Positions 8,703 through 17,954 of a DNA stretch of 64,000 nt are shown here, piece by piece; within the stretch, counting starts at the first letter, position 1; the number at the start of each line of letters is the position of its first letter. Made by a program: the position numbers and the translations under genes. The notes under the pieces were generated by a model, which did no database searches, had not been told where the DNA came from, and was given only the letters and a program-made list of their open reading frames with translations. Location of the stretch: NCBI GenBank assembly GCA_910584975.1, contig CAJUEA010000003.1:1-64000 (forward strand), in the 5' to 3' direction. This stretch comes from an uncultured Christensenella sp. (GTDB lineage Bacteria > Bacillota > Clostridia > Christensenellales > UBA3700).

Positions 8703-10391
8703 ATGGACGAGAAAAAAGATATTATTCCTGAAATTGATGAGGAAAAAGAGGTTAAGACAGAGGAGGTTGTGGCTGAAGTTACTGCCGACAATGCAAAAAA
8801 TGAGGCTGACAACACGGCTGAATTGAATGGCGAAAAAGCTGAGGGTGCGACAAGCACCCAAGGCGATGTCGCTAAAAAGGCTAAAAAGAAAAAAGAGCCT
8901 ATGCCAAAAAAGAAAAAGATTATTGTAATCACAGCAGCTGCTACATTGGGAGCAATCTTGCTTGGATTTTTCATTTGGCTTATGGTGTTCTTGTTTGGTC
9001 CGGGAGCAACTCAAGCGTTGAGCACAACTCCACTTAGTGTTGATATGGCAGATTTGCCTTATTATGTTGGCACAGAGGGCACATATGACCCTTCAAAAGT
9101 GTACACTGATGGTAAGGTGGAAAATGGCAAATTGACATACAAGCAAGATGGCAAAACAATGACAAAAGATGTTGTCACTATTGATGGTGCCGTTAATGTA
9201 AGCACTTTTGAAGAGTTGGCATACAACATCAACGCAGGCAACAAAGTTGTAATTCAAAATGCAAATTTGAAAGCTCCAAAGCTGGAAGGTGTTTTGGAAG
9301 ATAATGTGCCAACAATGACTGTTAAAAACGATGTTTATGGCAATGGCGCAACAATCAATGTGAATGAAATTGTTGCAACTCGCGTAAAAGGCGTTTCAAA
9401 TTCAAACAAAAAACTTTCTGCTTTGACAAATGGTTTGGATTACAAAAAGGGCACTTATGGAACAGGCTACAGCGTGTTTACAATTGTGCCAACAGAAAAT
9501 GGCAAACAGGTGGTTTTCCAAGATGTTCATGTAACTGGAAATGATATGAGTACTGCTGAAGACGGCAATCTTGCAGGCTTGACAGAAGAGCAAATTACTG
9601 AGCGTGGCGTTAAGTTGTTTAGTGGTTATGGTGCTCTGTTGTTTGCTTGTGGAAATGATGAGGCAAAAACAAATGCACTTGTAAAGCATTGCGTATTTGA
9701 AAATGCAGGTAAAGTTGTTCACATTAACAATGCGAACATAGACATTGAGGGTTGCATTGTGCGTAATGCGGCTGACACAGCAGTTTCAATTGCAACTGAG
9801 GCAAACAAAGCAAGCACAATAAATATGAAAAACAATGTTATCGTAAACTCTTTGACAGGTGGTATTTTGTTTTATTGTATGGATAAGAACTTGACAGAGG
9901 ATAATGCCGCTGCAAGCTGGAACACATTGAATATTCAAGGTTTCCTTGATATTTATAACTGGAAACAAGAAAAAAATCTTGCATTTTTGCCTGAAACTGA
10001 AGGTGCTACACTTGCTAACATCGCAAATGGTATTGTTAAAAACGAAATTCCAAAAAGTCAATATGAGGATTTGAAGGTTAATGAACTTGGTCAAAAGTAC
10101 ATTCACTTTGCAATCATAAAAATTAGAACATGCGATTTCGGACAAGGCAATTCTTATGCAGTGAAAAAGAATGGTTCAAAAGTAACAGGACTTGAAAATG
10201 TTGGCTTTACTGATTCAGCTGCAAACGGACAACAAAATGGTTTCCCAATTCCTGAGGCAGCAAGCGTTGTAATGTTGGATATTGATGTTTGGGGCTACTA
10301 TGGAAATGGTAAAGGTGCAGTTTCACCAACAGCAAGCTTTGAAAAGGTTAATTTGAGCAAGCTTTACAAAGAACTTGTTGAAGGAAGATAG
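8703..10391 (+). CDS. Membrane-anchored protein with a beta-helix-like extracellular domain
   Basis: 562 residues, RBS AAGGAGA upstream. Residues 1 to about 60 are an acidic, Ala/Glu-rich cytoplasmic tail, followed by a Lys-rich stop (KKAKKKKE, KKKK), one membrane span at about residues 77-100 (AAATLGAILLGFFIWLMVFL) and a large extracytoplasmic part. That part has repeated short beta-strand units of the N-I-x-I and V-x-N type (for example NANIDIEGCIVRNAADTAV, NMKNNVIVNSLTGGILF), the pattern of right-handed parallel beta-helix (pectate-lyase-like) folds. No catalytic residues can be assigned. It lies 9 bases after the lipoprotein gene and probably works with it at the cell surface. Function unknown. 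Confidence 0.7.
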   Translation: MDEKKDIIPEIDEEKEVKTEEVVAEVTADNAKNEADNTAELNGEKAEGATSTQGDVAKKAKKKKEPMPKKKKIIVITAAATLGAILLGFFIWLMVFLFGPGATQALSTTPLSVDMADLPYYVGTEGTYDPSKVYTDGKVENGKLTYKQDGKTMTKDVVTIDGAVNVSTFEELAYNINAGNKVVIQNANLKAPKLEGVLEDNVPTMTVKNDVYGNGATINVNEIVATRVKGVSNSNKKLSALTNGLDYKKGTYGTGYSVFTIVPTENGKQVVFQDVHVTGNDMSTAEDGNLAGLTEEQITERGVKLFSGYGALLFACGNDEAKTNALVKHCVFENAGKVVHINNANIDIEGCIVRNAADTAVSIATEANKASTINMKNNVIVNSLTGGILFYCMDKNLTEDNAAASWNTLNIQGFLDIYNWKQEKNLAFLPETEGATLANIANGIVKNEIPKSQYEDLKVNELGQKYIHFAIIKIRTCDFGQGNSYAVKKNGSKVTGLENVGFTDSAANGQQNGFPIPEAASVVMLDIDVWGYYGNGKGAVSPTASFEKVNLSKLYKELVEGR

Positions 10392-10742
10392 TAATAGCCT
10401 TTTATTGCAGTCAAATTGCTGCTCAAAAATCAAACATTTATTGCAGACGCATTTTGCGTCTTGATAAAATACTATATTTTGTGTGTAAGGTTTTAAGGGA
10501 TTTAAATAATTGCAAAAGTATTCTCTTAAAAATCTCATAGTCCTTTTAACATATATTAAAATCCCTTAAAAATCTTATCTGCAAAATGAAATGTCATAAG
10601 CATTGACTTTCTAAAACAATGAAACAGAGTTTTGCGTTTTTTACAGTGTTTTGTGACTATTAAAAAAGCTGCAAAAAAATGATTAGAATATCATTTTAGT
10701 AGATAAAAAGCAAAGTAACCCTACCATAATAATTTTGCTTTA

Positions 10743-10966
10743 TGGTGTTGTGCAAAAAAATATATGAAGAGTAGAGTAAACAAGAATTGTTAAATCGCAC
10801 AGCACCAAGCCTTAAGGACTGTGTATTGCAGTCCTAAAAGGTTAAAAAAGTTAAGACTTTGTTATTTTGGCATTGCAAACAGCCCCTCTGTAATGCATGT
10901 CAAAACTAATGAATTTCTTATTATACTTTCAATGAGCGTCTCGCTATTATTAGCGGGATGCTTTTT
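10743..10966 (+). ncRNA. Candidate structured non-coding RNA ending in a terminator
   Basis: Successive stems: TGGTGTTGTGC (10743-10753) with GCACAGCACCA (10797-10807), 11 pairs with one G-U; AGGACTG (10815-10821) with CAGTCCT (10829-10835); GCATT with AATGC around 10872-10898; and the terminator hairpin 10935-10962. No open frame or known RNA-family signature is seen. Promoter and boundaries are uncertain, so it could instead be a long 3' UTR. Confidence 0.4.
10935..10966 (+). terminator. Strong rho-independent terminator
   Basis: AGCGTCTCGCTA (10935-10946) pairs with TAGCGGGATGCT (10951-10962) over 12 bp with two G-U pairs and a TTAT loop, followed by T5. It lies 540 bases after the nearest upstream gene, which is what suggests a separate transcript. 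Confidence 0.75.
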
Positions 10967-11011
10967 GATGTGATTTAGTAACATTTTATAATTAAGCATT
11001 GCTTGTTTGAA

Positions 11012-11225
11012 AAATGACAGAAACAATGTCATTCCCCGAGCGAAACGCAGTGTTTATGGGGCAAAAGGAAAGAACCCCAGCTTTGTGTGTTGAGTAAATA
11101 AAAAGGTATCTTTTAATCCTTACTCAATGAGCATAGTTTGAGATGTTTCGACTGCGTTTCACTACGCTCAACATGACAGGAACAATGTCATCCCGAGCGT
11201 AGTCTAGGGATCTCAAACTATTCTC
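11012..11225. repeat. Interspersed repeat block
   Basis: Holds several GTCATYCCGAGCG-type units, a CTCAACATGACAGGAACAA unit shared with 4345-4442, and the phrase TAGGGATCTCAAACT shared with 50.4-50.7 kb. Confidence 0.65.
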
Positions 11226-11339
11226 AAGCAAAAAACAAAAGACTATCCAAATTTGATTAGGTATAGTCTTTATTTATTATAAATAAGATTTTTAATAATT
11301 ATAATATATACAATATTATAGTATACTTTATCTTATAAT

Positions 11340-12866
11340 TTAATCTTTTACTTTTGTAAGATATACAAGCTCGTCGATAGGTGCAGGGATAATTACCATT
11401 TCGTTGCTATAAATTTTGTCTTTATACTGCCATTTCCCTTCTGGTACATAAACTAATTTTGTAGTGTGACCTTTAACCAAAACAGGTGCAACAAGAATAT
11501 CGTCACCAAGCATAAATTGGCTTGTAATTTTTGCATAACCTTTGTTTGGGAAAGAGTATTCCATATATCTAACTATCGGTTCGCCTGTTTTGCTTGCGTG
11601 CTCAACAAGTTGCAAAATATAGTCGGAATATTTTGTGTGCAAATCTATTGTTTTAAGACAGATATTTTTTAGTTCATCATTTATTTTCCAAATATCCAAA
11701 CTAAATTGCATCATAGGCATTAGGCAGGATGCCTCTGCATATCTTGCAAAAAGTTCGTTGTCAAAAGAAAATTCTTTTTTGTTTTTGAAATCGCCTATTT
11801 GTCCACCACCAATCATATCAGGACAGCCATAAGAGTAGCCCGTTATACCTTGAGTCAAAGTGTTTGGCAGCAATGCACCTAAGCCTAAAATACCCCATTT
11901 GTGTGATTTGTCGGCAAGTCTTTGTGCCACGCCTTGACAGCCGAATTGGAAACAAGCACGCAACTCGTTGAAATCAAAATCAATTGCAGATTGTGCCCAA
12001 AGTTTGCTTTGAGTGTTTGCATCCACACCACCAAATGTTATGTCGTCATCACAGTAATACATAGCGTCGCCTGCATCCTGCTTAAAGCCATCCACACCAA
12101 ATTCGTCTATCAATTTTTTGGTATAGTCAGTAAACCATTTCATTGCTTGTGGGTTGGATAGGTCAAGAATTGCGTCTGTGCCATTCCACCATTTTCGCAT
12201 TGCGATATTGTTATCCTTATCTTTAACAAGCATATTGTTTTGGGCAAGATAATTGTAATGTGTGGACTTAGTGCTTACAAAAGGACATATCCACAAAATC
12301 ACTTTAAAACCAAGCTCGTGCAGATTGTCGCACATTTGTTTTGCGTTTTCAAATTTATTTGGGTCAAAATCCCATTCGCCAAAGTTAGTTTGCCAGCCAT
12401 CGTCAATAATTAGCTCGCCAGCAGGCATACCACTTTCCAAAATAGATTTTGCATAAGATAAGATGTTTGTTTGTGTTTGCTCATGTTCAAATTGAATCCA
12501 AGTGCAATATTGAGGGATTTTGAACATAATTGGATTTGGATGTTTGCCGTCAGGTGGCATAAAATGCTGCACGGCATACAAATATGCACCTTTCAAAGTT
12601 TTGTCCTCTGCCTCAAAAAGTTTGATTTCTGCTTTTTCACTTGTGCAAGTTATTTTTCCAAAAATGAAAGTAGTTTTAAATCCACAATCGCTCCATATTA
12701 CTCTGCCTTTGTTGCTAAGCCAAAGTGTGTTTGATTGTCCATAGCTTTTGACAATTGTGTTGTTTGCCATATATATTGATTTACGGCTTAGTGGTGTGAA
12801 AAAACCAATGTTAGTGTCACCACCATACCAGTATTCATTTTTTAACATTTTAACTTTTAATTTCAT
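11340..12866 (-). CDS. Glycoside hydrolase family 31 (alpha-glycosidase)
   Basis: 508 residues with no signal peptide, so probably cytoplasmic. The catalytic (beta/alpha)8 barrel shows LIIDDGWQ (about 152-159), FDPNKF, GFKVILWICPF (186-196), and VDGFKQDAGDA, where D264 is the expected nucleophile. YSYGCPDMIGGG carries D350, a good candidate for the acid/base. SCLMPMMQFS follows. The form resembles the shorter MYORG/YihQ-like branch of GH31 rather than large alpha-glucosidases. The substrate (alpha-glucoside, alpha-galactoside or other) cannot be told. It is a single gene with its own promoter (12893-12921 on the minus strand). Confidence 0.9.
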   Translation of the reverse strand: MKLKVKMLKNEYWYGGDTNIGFFTPLSRKSIYMANNTIVKSYGQSNTLWLSNKGRVIWSDCGFKTTFIFGKITCTSEKAEIKLFEAEDKTLKGAYLYAVQHFMPPDGKHPNPIMFKIPQYCTWIQFEHEQTQTNILSYAKSILESGMPAGELIIDDGWQTNFGEWDFDPNKFENAKQMCDNLHELGFKVILWICPFVSTKSTHYNYLAQNNMLVKDKDNNIAMRKWWNGTDAILDLSNPQAMKWFTDYTKKLIDEFGVDGFKQDAGDAMYYCDDDITFGGVDANTQSKLWAQSAIDFDFNELRACFQFGCQGVAQRLADKSHKWGILGLGALLPNTLTQGITGYSYGCPDMIGGGQIGDFKNKKEFSFDNELFARYAEASCLMPMMQFSLDIWKINDELKNICLKTIDLHTKYSDYILQLVEHASKTGEPIVRYMEYSFPNKGYAKITSQFMLGDDILVAPVLVKGHTTKLVYVPEGKWQYKDKIYSNEMVIIPAPIDELVYLTKVKD

Positions 12867-12892
12867 TTTTCCTCTTATCCTCCAACCAATTA

Positions 12893-12921
12893 ATTATATC
12901 ACAAACTAGCGTACTTTGCAA
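12893..12921 (-). promoter_or_regulatory. Promoter of the GH31 gene
   Basis: On the minus strand TTGCAA (12916-12921) and TATAAT (12893-12898) are 17 bases apart, about 27 bases before the ATG. Confidence 0.6.
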
Positions 12922-13220
12922 TAGGTTAAAGGATATGAATTCGCAAATCAAATTTTAACTTGAATTAAATTTAATGTGCATGTGCAAAATACTTGTAAGT
13001 GCAAGCTATTGTCAATTAATTAGTATTAGCTATATCAAAATGTGGCTAACGCGTATGTTTTAACTGTAGCTTTAGATAATGAAAATATTTAATTAGGCAT
13101 GTGTATAATGATAATTTTAATTTAAAAGTTATATAAATATTTTACTTTGAAAATAATAAAATAAGTTTACTATTTGATTTTTTAAATTTTAAATTTGTTT
13201 GAAAAATTTGCAAAAAAGTG

Positions 13221-13249
13221 TTGACATTTTGTTTTTTTTATCATATACT
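13221..13249 (+). promoter_or_regulatory. Promoter of the csoR-ATPase operon
   Basis: TTGACA (13221-13226) and TATACT (13244-13249) with exactly 17 bases between them. Confidence 0.75.
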
Positions 13250-13261
13250 ATGAATGTAAGA

Positions 13262-13286
13262 TATCCCCCCCCCACAGGGGTAGGGT
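13262..13286 (+). promoter_or_regulatory. CsoR-type operator
   Basis: A run of nine C (13265-13273), ACA, then GGGGTAGGG. The C-tract/G-tract with flanking TA is the usual CsoR operator shape, and it sits right after the predicted transcription start, where CsoR represses until Cu(I) binds. The assignment is by pattern and position. Confidence 0.65.
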
Positions 13287-13301
13287 AAAGTGGAGGTAAG
13301 T

Positions 13302-13562
13302 ATGGATAAGGATAATGCAAAAAACATTGATAACCGTTTGGCGACTATTGAAGGACATATTCGAGGGGTTAGGCAAATGGTTGCAGATGGAAAGGATTGT
13401 TCGGATGTTTTGTTGCAACTTTCTGCAATAGAGTCATCAGTGCAAAAATTGAGCAAAGCAATTTTGAAAAATCACATTGAGCATTGTGTGAAAGACAGCG
13501 TTACAAATGGAGATTTGACTGCTTTGGATAGGCTTAATGAAGTGTTAGATAAATACAAATAG
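13302..13562 (+). CDS. csoR: CsoR-family copper-sensing repressor
   Basis: 86 residues from the ATG at 13302, whose GGAGGT site is at 13292-13297; an in-frame GTG at 13290 lies inside that site. It is an all-helical CsoR/DUF156 protein starting DNRLATIEGHIRGVRQM. The Cu(I) ligands are present with canonical spacing: Cys in GKDCSD, then 24 residues, then His in KNHIEHC, three residues, then Cys. That Cys-His-Cys set marks copper sensors rather than RcnR (nickel/cobalt) or FrmR relatives. Binding of Cu(I) should release the operator just upstream and allow expression of the downstream ATPase (10-base gap). Confidence 0.92.
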   Translation: MDKDNAKNIDNRLATIEGHIRGVRQMVADGKDCSDVLLQLSAIESSVQKLSKAILKNHIEHCVKDSVTNGDLTALDRLNEVLDKYK

Positions 13563-13572
13563 GAGGTAAAGT

Positions 13573-16068
13573 ATGGAAGAGAAAGAAAAAAAGTCTTGTT
13601 GCTGTCATAGTGAAGAAGAACACAAAGAAACATCTTGCTGCTCTAATCACGAGAAAGTGCAAGAGAAAGAATCTTGCTGCTATCATCACGATGAAGTACA
13701 AGAGGAAAAGGCTTGTTGTGCACATCACGAGGAAAAACAAGAAGAATGTTGCCACAATGATGGGTGTGCAGAGGAAAAATCTTGTTGCCATAGCAATATG
13801 AAAAACGAGCAAGAATCATGTTACCCTGCAGAAAAGGAAGAAGAGCATACATCTTGCTGTTGTTCGGGCGAGAAAAAACAAGAAAAAGAGGAGTGTTGTC
13901 ATAATACACACAATGAGGAAGAGACTTGTTGCTGTGAACGCACTCATAAACACGAGGAAAAATCTTGTTGTCATTCTCACAAAGAGGATCAAAGTTCTTG
14001 TGGATGTGGGCATCAAGTCGAAAGCCATATGAATTGTTGTGGAATTGAGAAAAAATCTCACGCATCTTGTTGTGGAACGGAAAAAAGTTCGAGTGGAAAT
14101 GCGAAGCGTGACAATATAATCAATATTGTAAAACTCGTTGTTTCTTTAGCGTTTTTGATAGCAGGATATTTTAACTGGCATCACATTTCAATGGATGCGC
14201 CTTGGACAATTGCGTTTTACTATGTTAATCCAGCTTGGGTTGCATTGTTGATTTGTGGTATTCCAATTTTTGTGGGAGCAATAAAGTCGCTTGCAAGAAA
14301 AAAGATAACCGCATCCGTTTTGATAAGTGTTGCAATGCTTTCGGCAGTGATATTGGAAATTGTAGGATTTTTCTATCAGATTGATAGCAGTGGACATTCA
14401 CATAGTTATGTGTTTGTTGCAGCCGAAGTTGCATTTTTGATGGCAATAGGTGGTGCAATTGAAGATTTTACTGTAAAAAAGAGCCGTGCAGGAATTGAAA
14501 GGCTTGTTGGACTCATCCCAAAAGAGGCGTTTGTTAAAGTGGAAAACGGATTGGAAAAAAGACCACTTGAGCAAATAAAAATTGGCGATATTGTTGTTGT
14601 GAAAGCTGGCGAGCAAATCAGTGTTGATGGCGAAATTGTAAGTGGAAAGGCCTCTGTTGATCAATCTTCTGTGACTGGCGAATATGCTTTGGCAGAGCTT
14701 GGCGAAGGCGACAAAGTTTTTGGTGGTACATTTAATAAATCAGGCGTTATCGAAGTTAAAGTTACAAAGTTGCTTGCAGATATGACAATTGCAAAAATGG
14801 CAAAATTAGTGGAAGAGGCAGAAGGCAAAAAAGCTCCAATTTCCAGAGTTGCTGACAAATGGGCAAGCATAATTGTGCCAACAGCAATCGCTCTTGCAAT
14901 TTTGGTTGGAATTGTGTCATATTTTGCTTTCCCAGATGTGGATGTATTTGAGGCAATTATCCGAACAATTACAGTTTTGATTGTGTTTTGTCCTTGTTCA
15001 CTTGCACTTGCAACACCAACAGCAATTGCTGCAGGACTTGGCAATTCTGCCAAAAATGGTGTGCTTGTAAAAAGTGGCGCTAGTCTTGAAGTAATCAGTA
15101 AATGTGATGTTATCTGCTTTGACAAAACAGGTACTTTGACAAAAGGCGAAATTGTTGCATCTAACATTGTGGCTGACGGAATTAACGAACAAGAGCTTTT
15201 GAGATATGCAGGCAGTTTGGAATTGATGTCCGAACACCCTCTTGCAACAGCAGTTGTAAACAGAGCTAAAGATATTGTCTTTGAAAAAGTTGAAAACTTC
15301 GAAACTATTCAAGGCATTGGCGTAAAAGGCGTGGTTTCCGGTAAAAGCGTTGAGGTTATTGCATATAGCGAGGCAATAAAACTTAATTTGACAAATGCTA
15401 ACCTAGCCAAAAAAGCAAATGAGTTTTTAGGACAAGGAAAAACAGTTGTAAGTGTGATTATTGATAAAGCTGAAAAAGGAATTATCACTTTTGAGGACAC
15501 TATCCGTGAAGATGCAGTGGAAGTTATTGCAAAACTAAACAGCATGGGTAAACAGACAATTATGCTTACTGGCGACAATGAAAAGAGTGCAAAATTTATT
15601 GCAGAAAAAATTGGCATAAAAGAGGTTAAGTTTGGATTGTTGCCGGAACAAAAATTGCAAGAAATTGAAAAAATACAAAAATCAGGTTTAAAAGTTTGTA
15701 TGGTAGGCGACGGAATAAATGATGCTCCATCCCTTAAACTTGCAGATTGTTCAATCGCAATGGGTGCCTTGGGCAGTGACATAGCAATTGAAACAGCAGA
15801 CATGGCAATTTTGAATAGCGATATGAACAAAATTGTTTACTGCGTAAAACATTCAAAGCGTACTTTGTTTACAATAAAACGAAACATCATTCTTGCAATG
15901 ACTGTGAACTTTATCAGTATCATATTGTCATTCTTTGGAATATTTGACCCAATGACTGGAGCAATTATGCACAATGTAACTTCTATTGCAGTAGTGTTGT
16001 CATCAGCGTTGCTTTTGATAAATCGTAAAGAAGACAAAAAGATAAGCGATAAGAATATTTCTGAATAA
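13573..16068 (+). CDS. P1B-type metal ATPase (probable Cu(I) exporter) with a 31-Cys N-terminal extension
   Basis: 831 residues. Residues 1-168 hold 31 Cys, mostly as CC or CCC clusters, about 19 His and many Glu/Lys; no GMTCxxC heavy-metal domain is present. The core is a P1B ATPase: TGEY actuator loop (368-371), CPC in the membrane (473-475), DKTGT with phosphorylated D517, SEHPLA and GDGINDAPS. Export of Cu(I) to the outside is inferred from the CPC motif and the csoR gene 10 bases upstream. The last two membrane spans lack the usual Cu signature (Y-N and M-x-x-S-S) and read HNVTSIAVVLSS, so Zn/Cd or another metal is not excluded. RBS AGGAGGT; terminator at 16111. Confidence 0.9.
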   Translation: MEEKEKKSCCCHSEEEHKETSCCSNHEKVQEKESCCYHHDEVQEEKACCAHHEEKQEECCHNDGCAEEKSCCHSNMKNEQESCYPAEKEEEHTSCCCSGEKKQEKEECCHNTHNEEETCCCERTHKHEEKSCCHSHKEDQSSCGCGHQVESHMNCCGIEKKSHASCCGTEKSSSGNAKRDNIINIVKLVVSLAFLIAGYFNWHHISMDAPWTIAFYYVNPAWVALLICGIPIFVGAIKSLARKKITASVLISVAMLSAVILEIVGFFYQIDSSGHSHSYVFVAAEVAFLMAIGGAIEDFTVKKSRAGIERLVGLIPKEAFVKVENGLEKRPLEQIKIGDIVVVKAGEQISVDGEIVSGKASVDQSSVTGEYALAELGEGDKVFGGTFNKSGVIEVKVTKLLADMTIAKMAKLVEEAEGKKAPISRVADKWASIIVPTAIALAILVGIVSYFAFPDVDVFEAIIRTITVLIVFCPCSLALATPTAIAAGLGNSAKNGVLVKSGASLEVISKCDVICFDKTGTLTKGEIVASNIVADGINEQELLRYAGSLELMSEHPLATAVVNRAKDIVFEKVENFETIQGIGVKGVVSGKSVEVIAYSEAIKLNLTNANLAKKANEFLGQGKTVVSVIIDKAEKGIITFEDTIREDAVEVIAKLNSMGKQTIMLTGDNEKSAKFIAEKIGIKEVKFGLLPEQKLQEIEKIQKSGLKVCMVGDGINDAPSLKLADCSIAMGALGSDIAIETADMAILNSDMNKIVYCVKHSKRTLFTIKRNIILAMTVNFISIILSFFGIFDPMTGAIMHNVTSIAVVLSSALLLINRKEDKKISDKNISE

Positions 16069-16110
16069 CTCAGTGTTATTGCAGTTTAATGGAAAATAAT
16101 TTAATCAAAA

Positions 16111-16147
16111 AAGCATTTTAAAGTGAAGTTTTAAGATGCTTTTTTTG
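16111..16147 (+). terminator. Terminator of the csoR-ATPase operon
   Basis: AAGCATTTTAAA pairs with TTTTAAGATGCTT (one G-U), followed by a T7 run. Confidence 0.75.
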
Positions 16148-16341
16148 TTTTTAATAAATCAAATATCTTCACAATGTGGAAATTGTTTTCCTGTATATTT
16201 GTAGCAAGATGTTTTAAAAAACCTTGATTTTACTGAATAAATTGTTGTTTATAATATTAATTTTGATACTTTAGAAAAGGTTATTGTTAAATTTTCTTAC
16301 CATATCTACATTTTGTGGATAATATAAAAAATGATTAGCTA

Positions 16342-16370
16342 TTGACTATAATTTAAATATGTTGTAAAAT
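16342..16370 (+). promoter_or_regulatory. Promoter of the GH20 gene
   Basis: TTGACT (16342-16347) and TAAAAT (16365-16370), spacer 17. Confidence 0.65.
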
Positions 16371-16397
16371 AAAGTAATGAATATTTAGGGGCGTGTT

Positions 16398-17954
16398 ATG
16401 ATTAAAATAATACCTGAAGTTAAAAAACTGGAAATTGAGAATAAAGAAATATATATCGAAGGTATTGTTATTTTGGGTGATATTTCTGCTTTTTCAAAAA
16501 AAGAGCTGGAAAATTTTATTGCAAAAAAAACAAAATACAAGATAGATAGCAATGGTTATCAAATTATTTTTGGCATAAAAGGAAATGCAAATGCAGAGTG
16601 GTATCAAATTGAAATGACGGAAAATCAAATGTCTGTGTTTGCTGCAAGTGAAGAAGGTATTTTCAGGGCTGTGCAAACTATAAAACAGATATTGTGTCAA
16701 AAACTTTATGTTTTAAAAATTGAGGACGAGCCTGCTAATAATTTTAGGGCGTTTATGCTTGATGTGGGCAGATATTTCTATCCAATAGAGGATGTGAAGA
16801 CTATTGTGGATTATATTGCACTTTATAAATTCAATTATTTTCATATTCATTTGACGGAGGATCAAGGTTGGAGATTTGAGTCAAAATTGTATCCTAAACT
16901 TACGATAAAAGGTTGCAAGCGCAGTCATACAAATTTTGGCTTTAAAAAAGAGGAAGGTTTTTATACCCAAGAGCAACTTAAAGAGCTTGTTGATTATTGT
17001 CATAAAAGATATATCAAGGTTATTCCGGAAATTGATATGCCGGGGCATACTATGTCTGCCCTTGCTTGTTATCCTGAACTTTCTTGTTTTGACAGAAAGC
17101 TTAAAGTTTCTACGCATTGGGGCATTAAGTTTGACATTATGTGTGCAGGAAAAGATTTTACATATAAATTTTGCAAGGATATTATTGACGAGTTATGTGA
17201 AATTTTTACCGATGAATACATTCATATTGGTGGGGATGAGGCATTAAAATTGCGTTGGTCTATGTGTGAGCATTGCAAGAAAAAGCTTGCCGAACTTGAA
17301 CTTGACAATATGGAGCAACTTCAAATTTATTTTGCAAATTATATGGCAGATTATATTGCACAAAAAGGCAAAAAAACAATTATGTGGTACAATAAATATA
17401 ATGAAAAAGACAAAATTGTGCCAAACAAGGACATAATTGTGCAGTTTTGGGGCACAAGAAAGGATAAAGAATTTTGCAAAGTTGTGGAAAGTGACAGAAA
17501 AGTGATTACTTCAAACAGCAGTGGATATTACATTGATTTGCCTTATGGATACATAACACTTAGTGATTCATATAACACACAAGGTATTACAGGATTAGAA
17601 AATGCAGGCAAATTGTTTGGATATGAAACATGCTTGTGGACAGAGTATGTAAAAGACATTGAAAAGGCAAAGTTTAATATGTTTCCAAGAGTTTTTGCAA
17701 TAAGCGAAATTTTTTGGAGTGGTGAGGGCAAAAGAGATTATAATAAATTTTTGGAAAAATTGCCTTTTAATGTTGATTTTGTTGCAAAATTTGGGGTTAA
17801 AGTGCCAAGAAAAGGCATTTATAATCCAAACAAGATACGCAAATTTTTCTCAAAACTTTGGTTTGAGAAAAGACAGCTTGTTTGGCAAGGACTATATCTT
17901 ACTGTTGATAACTTTTTGCTAAAACAAAAGATTAAAAGAAAAAACAAAAAATAA
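16398..17954 (+). CDS. Glycoside hydrolase family 20 beta-N-acetylhexosaminidase
   Basis: 518 residues without a signal peptide, so probably acting in the cytoplasm on imported GlcNAc/GalNAc-containing oligosaccharides. Residues 1 to about 110 form the small GH20b-like domain. The barrel begins at FRAFMLDVGRYF (117-128), with HLTEDQGWR (151-159), EIDMPGHT (211-218) and HIGGDEA (276-282). D280/E281 are the Asp-Glu pair of the substrate-assisted mechanism. TIMWYNKY and WTEYV close the active site. No extra binding modules. Monocistronic by spacing. Confidence 0.93.
   Translation: MIKIIPEVKKLEIENKEIYIEGIVILGDISAFSKKELENFIAKKTKYKIDSNGYQIIFGIKGNANAEWYQIEMTENQMSVFAASEEGIFRAVQTIKQILCQKLYVLKIEDEPANNFRAFMLDVGRYFYPIEDVKTIVDYIALYKFNYFHIHLTEDQGWRFESKLYPKLTIKGCKRSHTNFGFKKEEGFYTQEQLKELVDYCHKRYIKVIPEIDMPGHTMSALACYPELSCFDRKLKVSTHWGIKFDIMCAGKDFTYKFCKDIIDELCEIFTDEYIHIGGDEALKLRWSMCEHCKKKLAELELDNMEQLQIYFANYMADYIAQKGKKTIMWYNKYNEKDKIVPNKDIIVQFWGTRKDKEFCKVVESDRKVITSNSSGYYIDLPYGYITLSDSYNTQGITGLENAGKLFGYETCLWTEYVKDIEKAKFNMFPRVFAISEIFWSGEGKRDYNKFLEKLPFNVDFVAKFGVKVPRKGIYNPNKIRKFFSKLWFEKRQLVWQGLYLTVDNFLLKQKIKRKNKK

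Larger units (their letters stand above)
10392..11339. other. 0.95-kb intergenic stretch: candidate structured RNA and repeat block
   Basis: No gene is visible. It contains a run of inverted repeats ending in a strong terminator (10743-10966) and an interspersed repeat block (about 11012-11225). The rest is AT-rich without recognisable signals. Confidence 0.6.
12867..13301. other. Divergent intergenic region between GH31 and csoR
   Basis: It holds the GH31 promoter at one end and the csoR promoter and operator at the other. I see nothing in the AT-rich 250 bases between. Confidence 0.6.
16069..16397. other. Intergenic region with terminator and promoter
   Basis: Holds the terminator above, a DnaA-box-like TGTGGATAA (16314-16322) and the GH20 promoter. 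Nothing else is seen. Confidence 0.6.

Noticed and set aside
10743..10966. 6S, RNase P or tmRNA identity for the candidate RNA
   Set aside because: None of their conserved core segments could be found, so only a generic structured-RNA call is made.
13590..14080. Short repeated units in the ATPase gene resembling a CRISPR or tandem DNA repeat
   Set aside because: The units are uneven, in frame and encode Cys-Cys clusters, so they are coding repeats.
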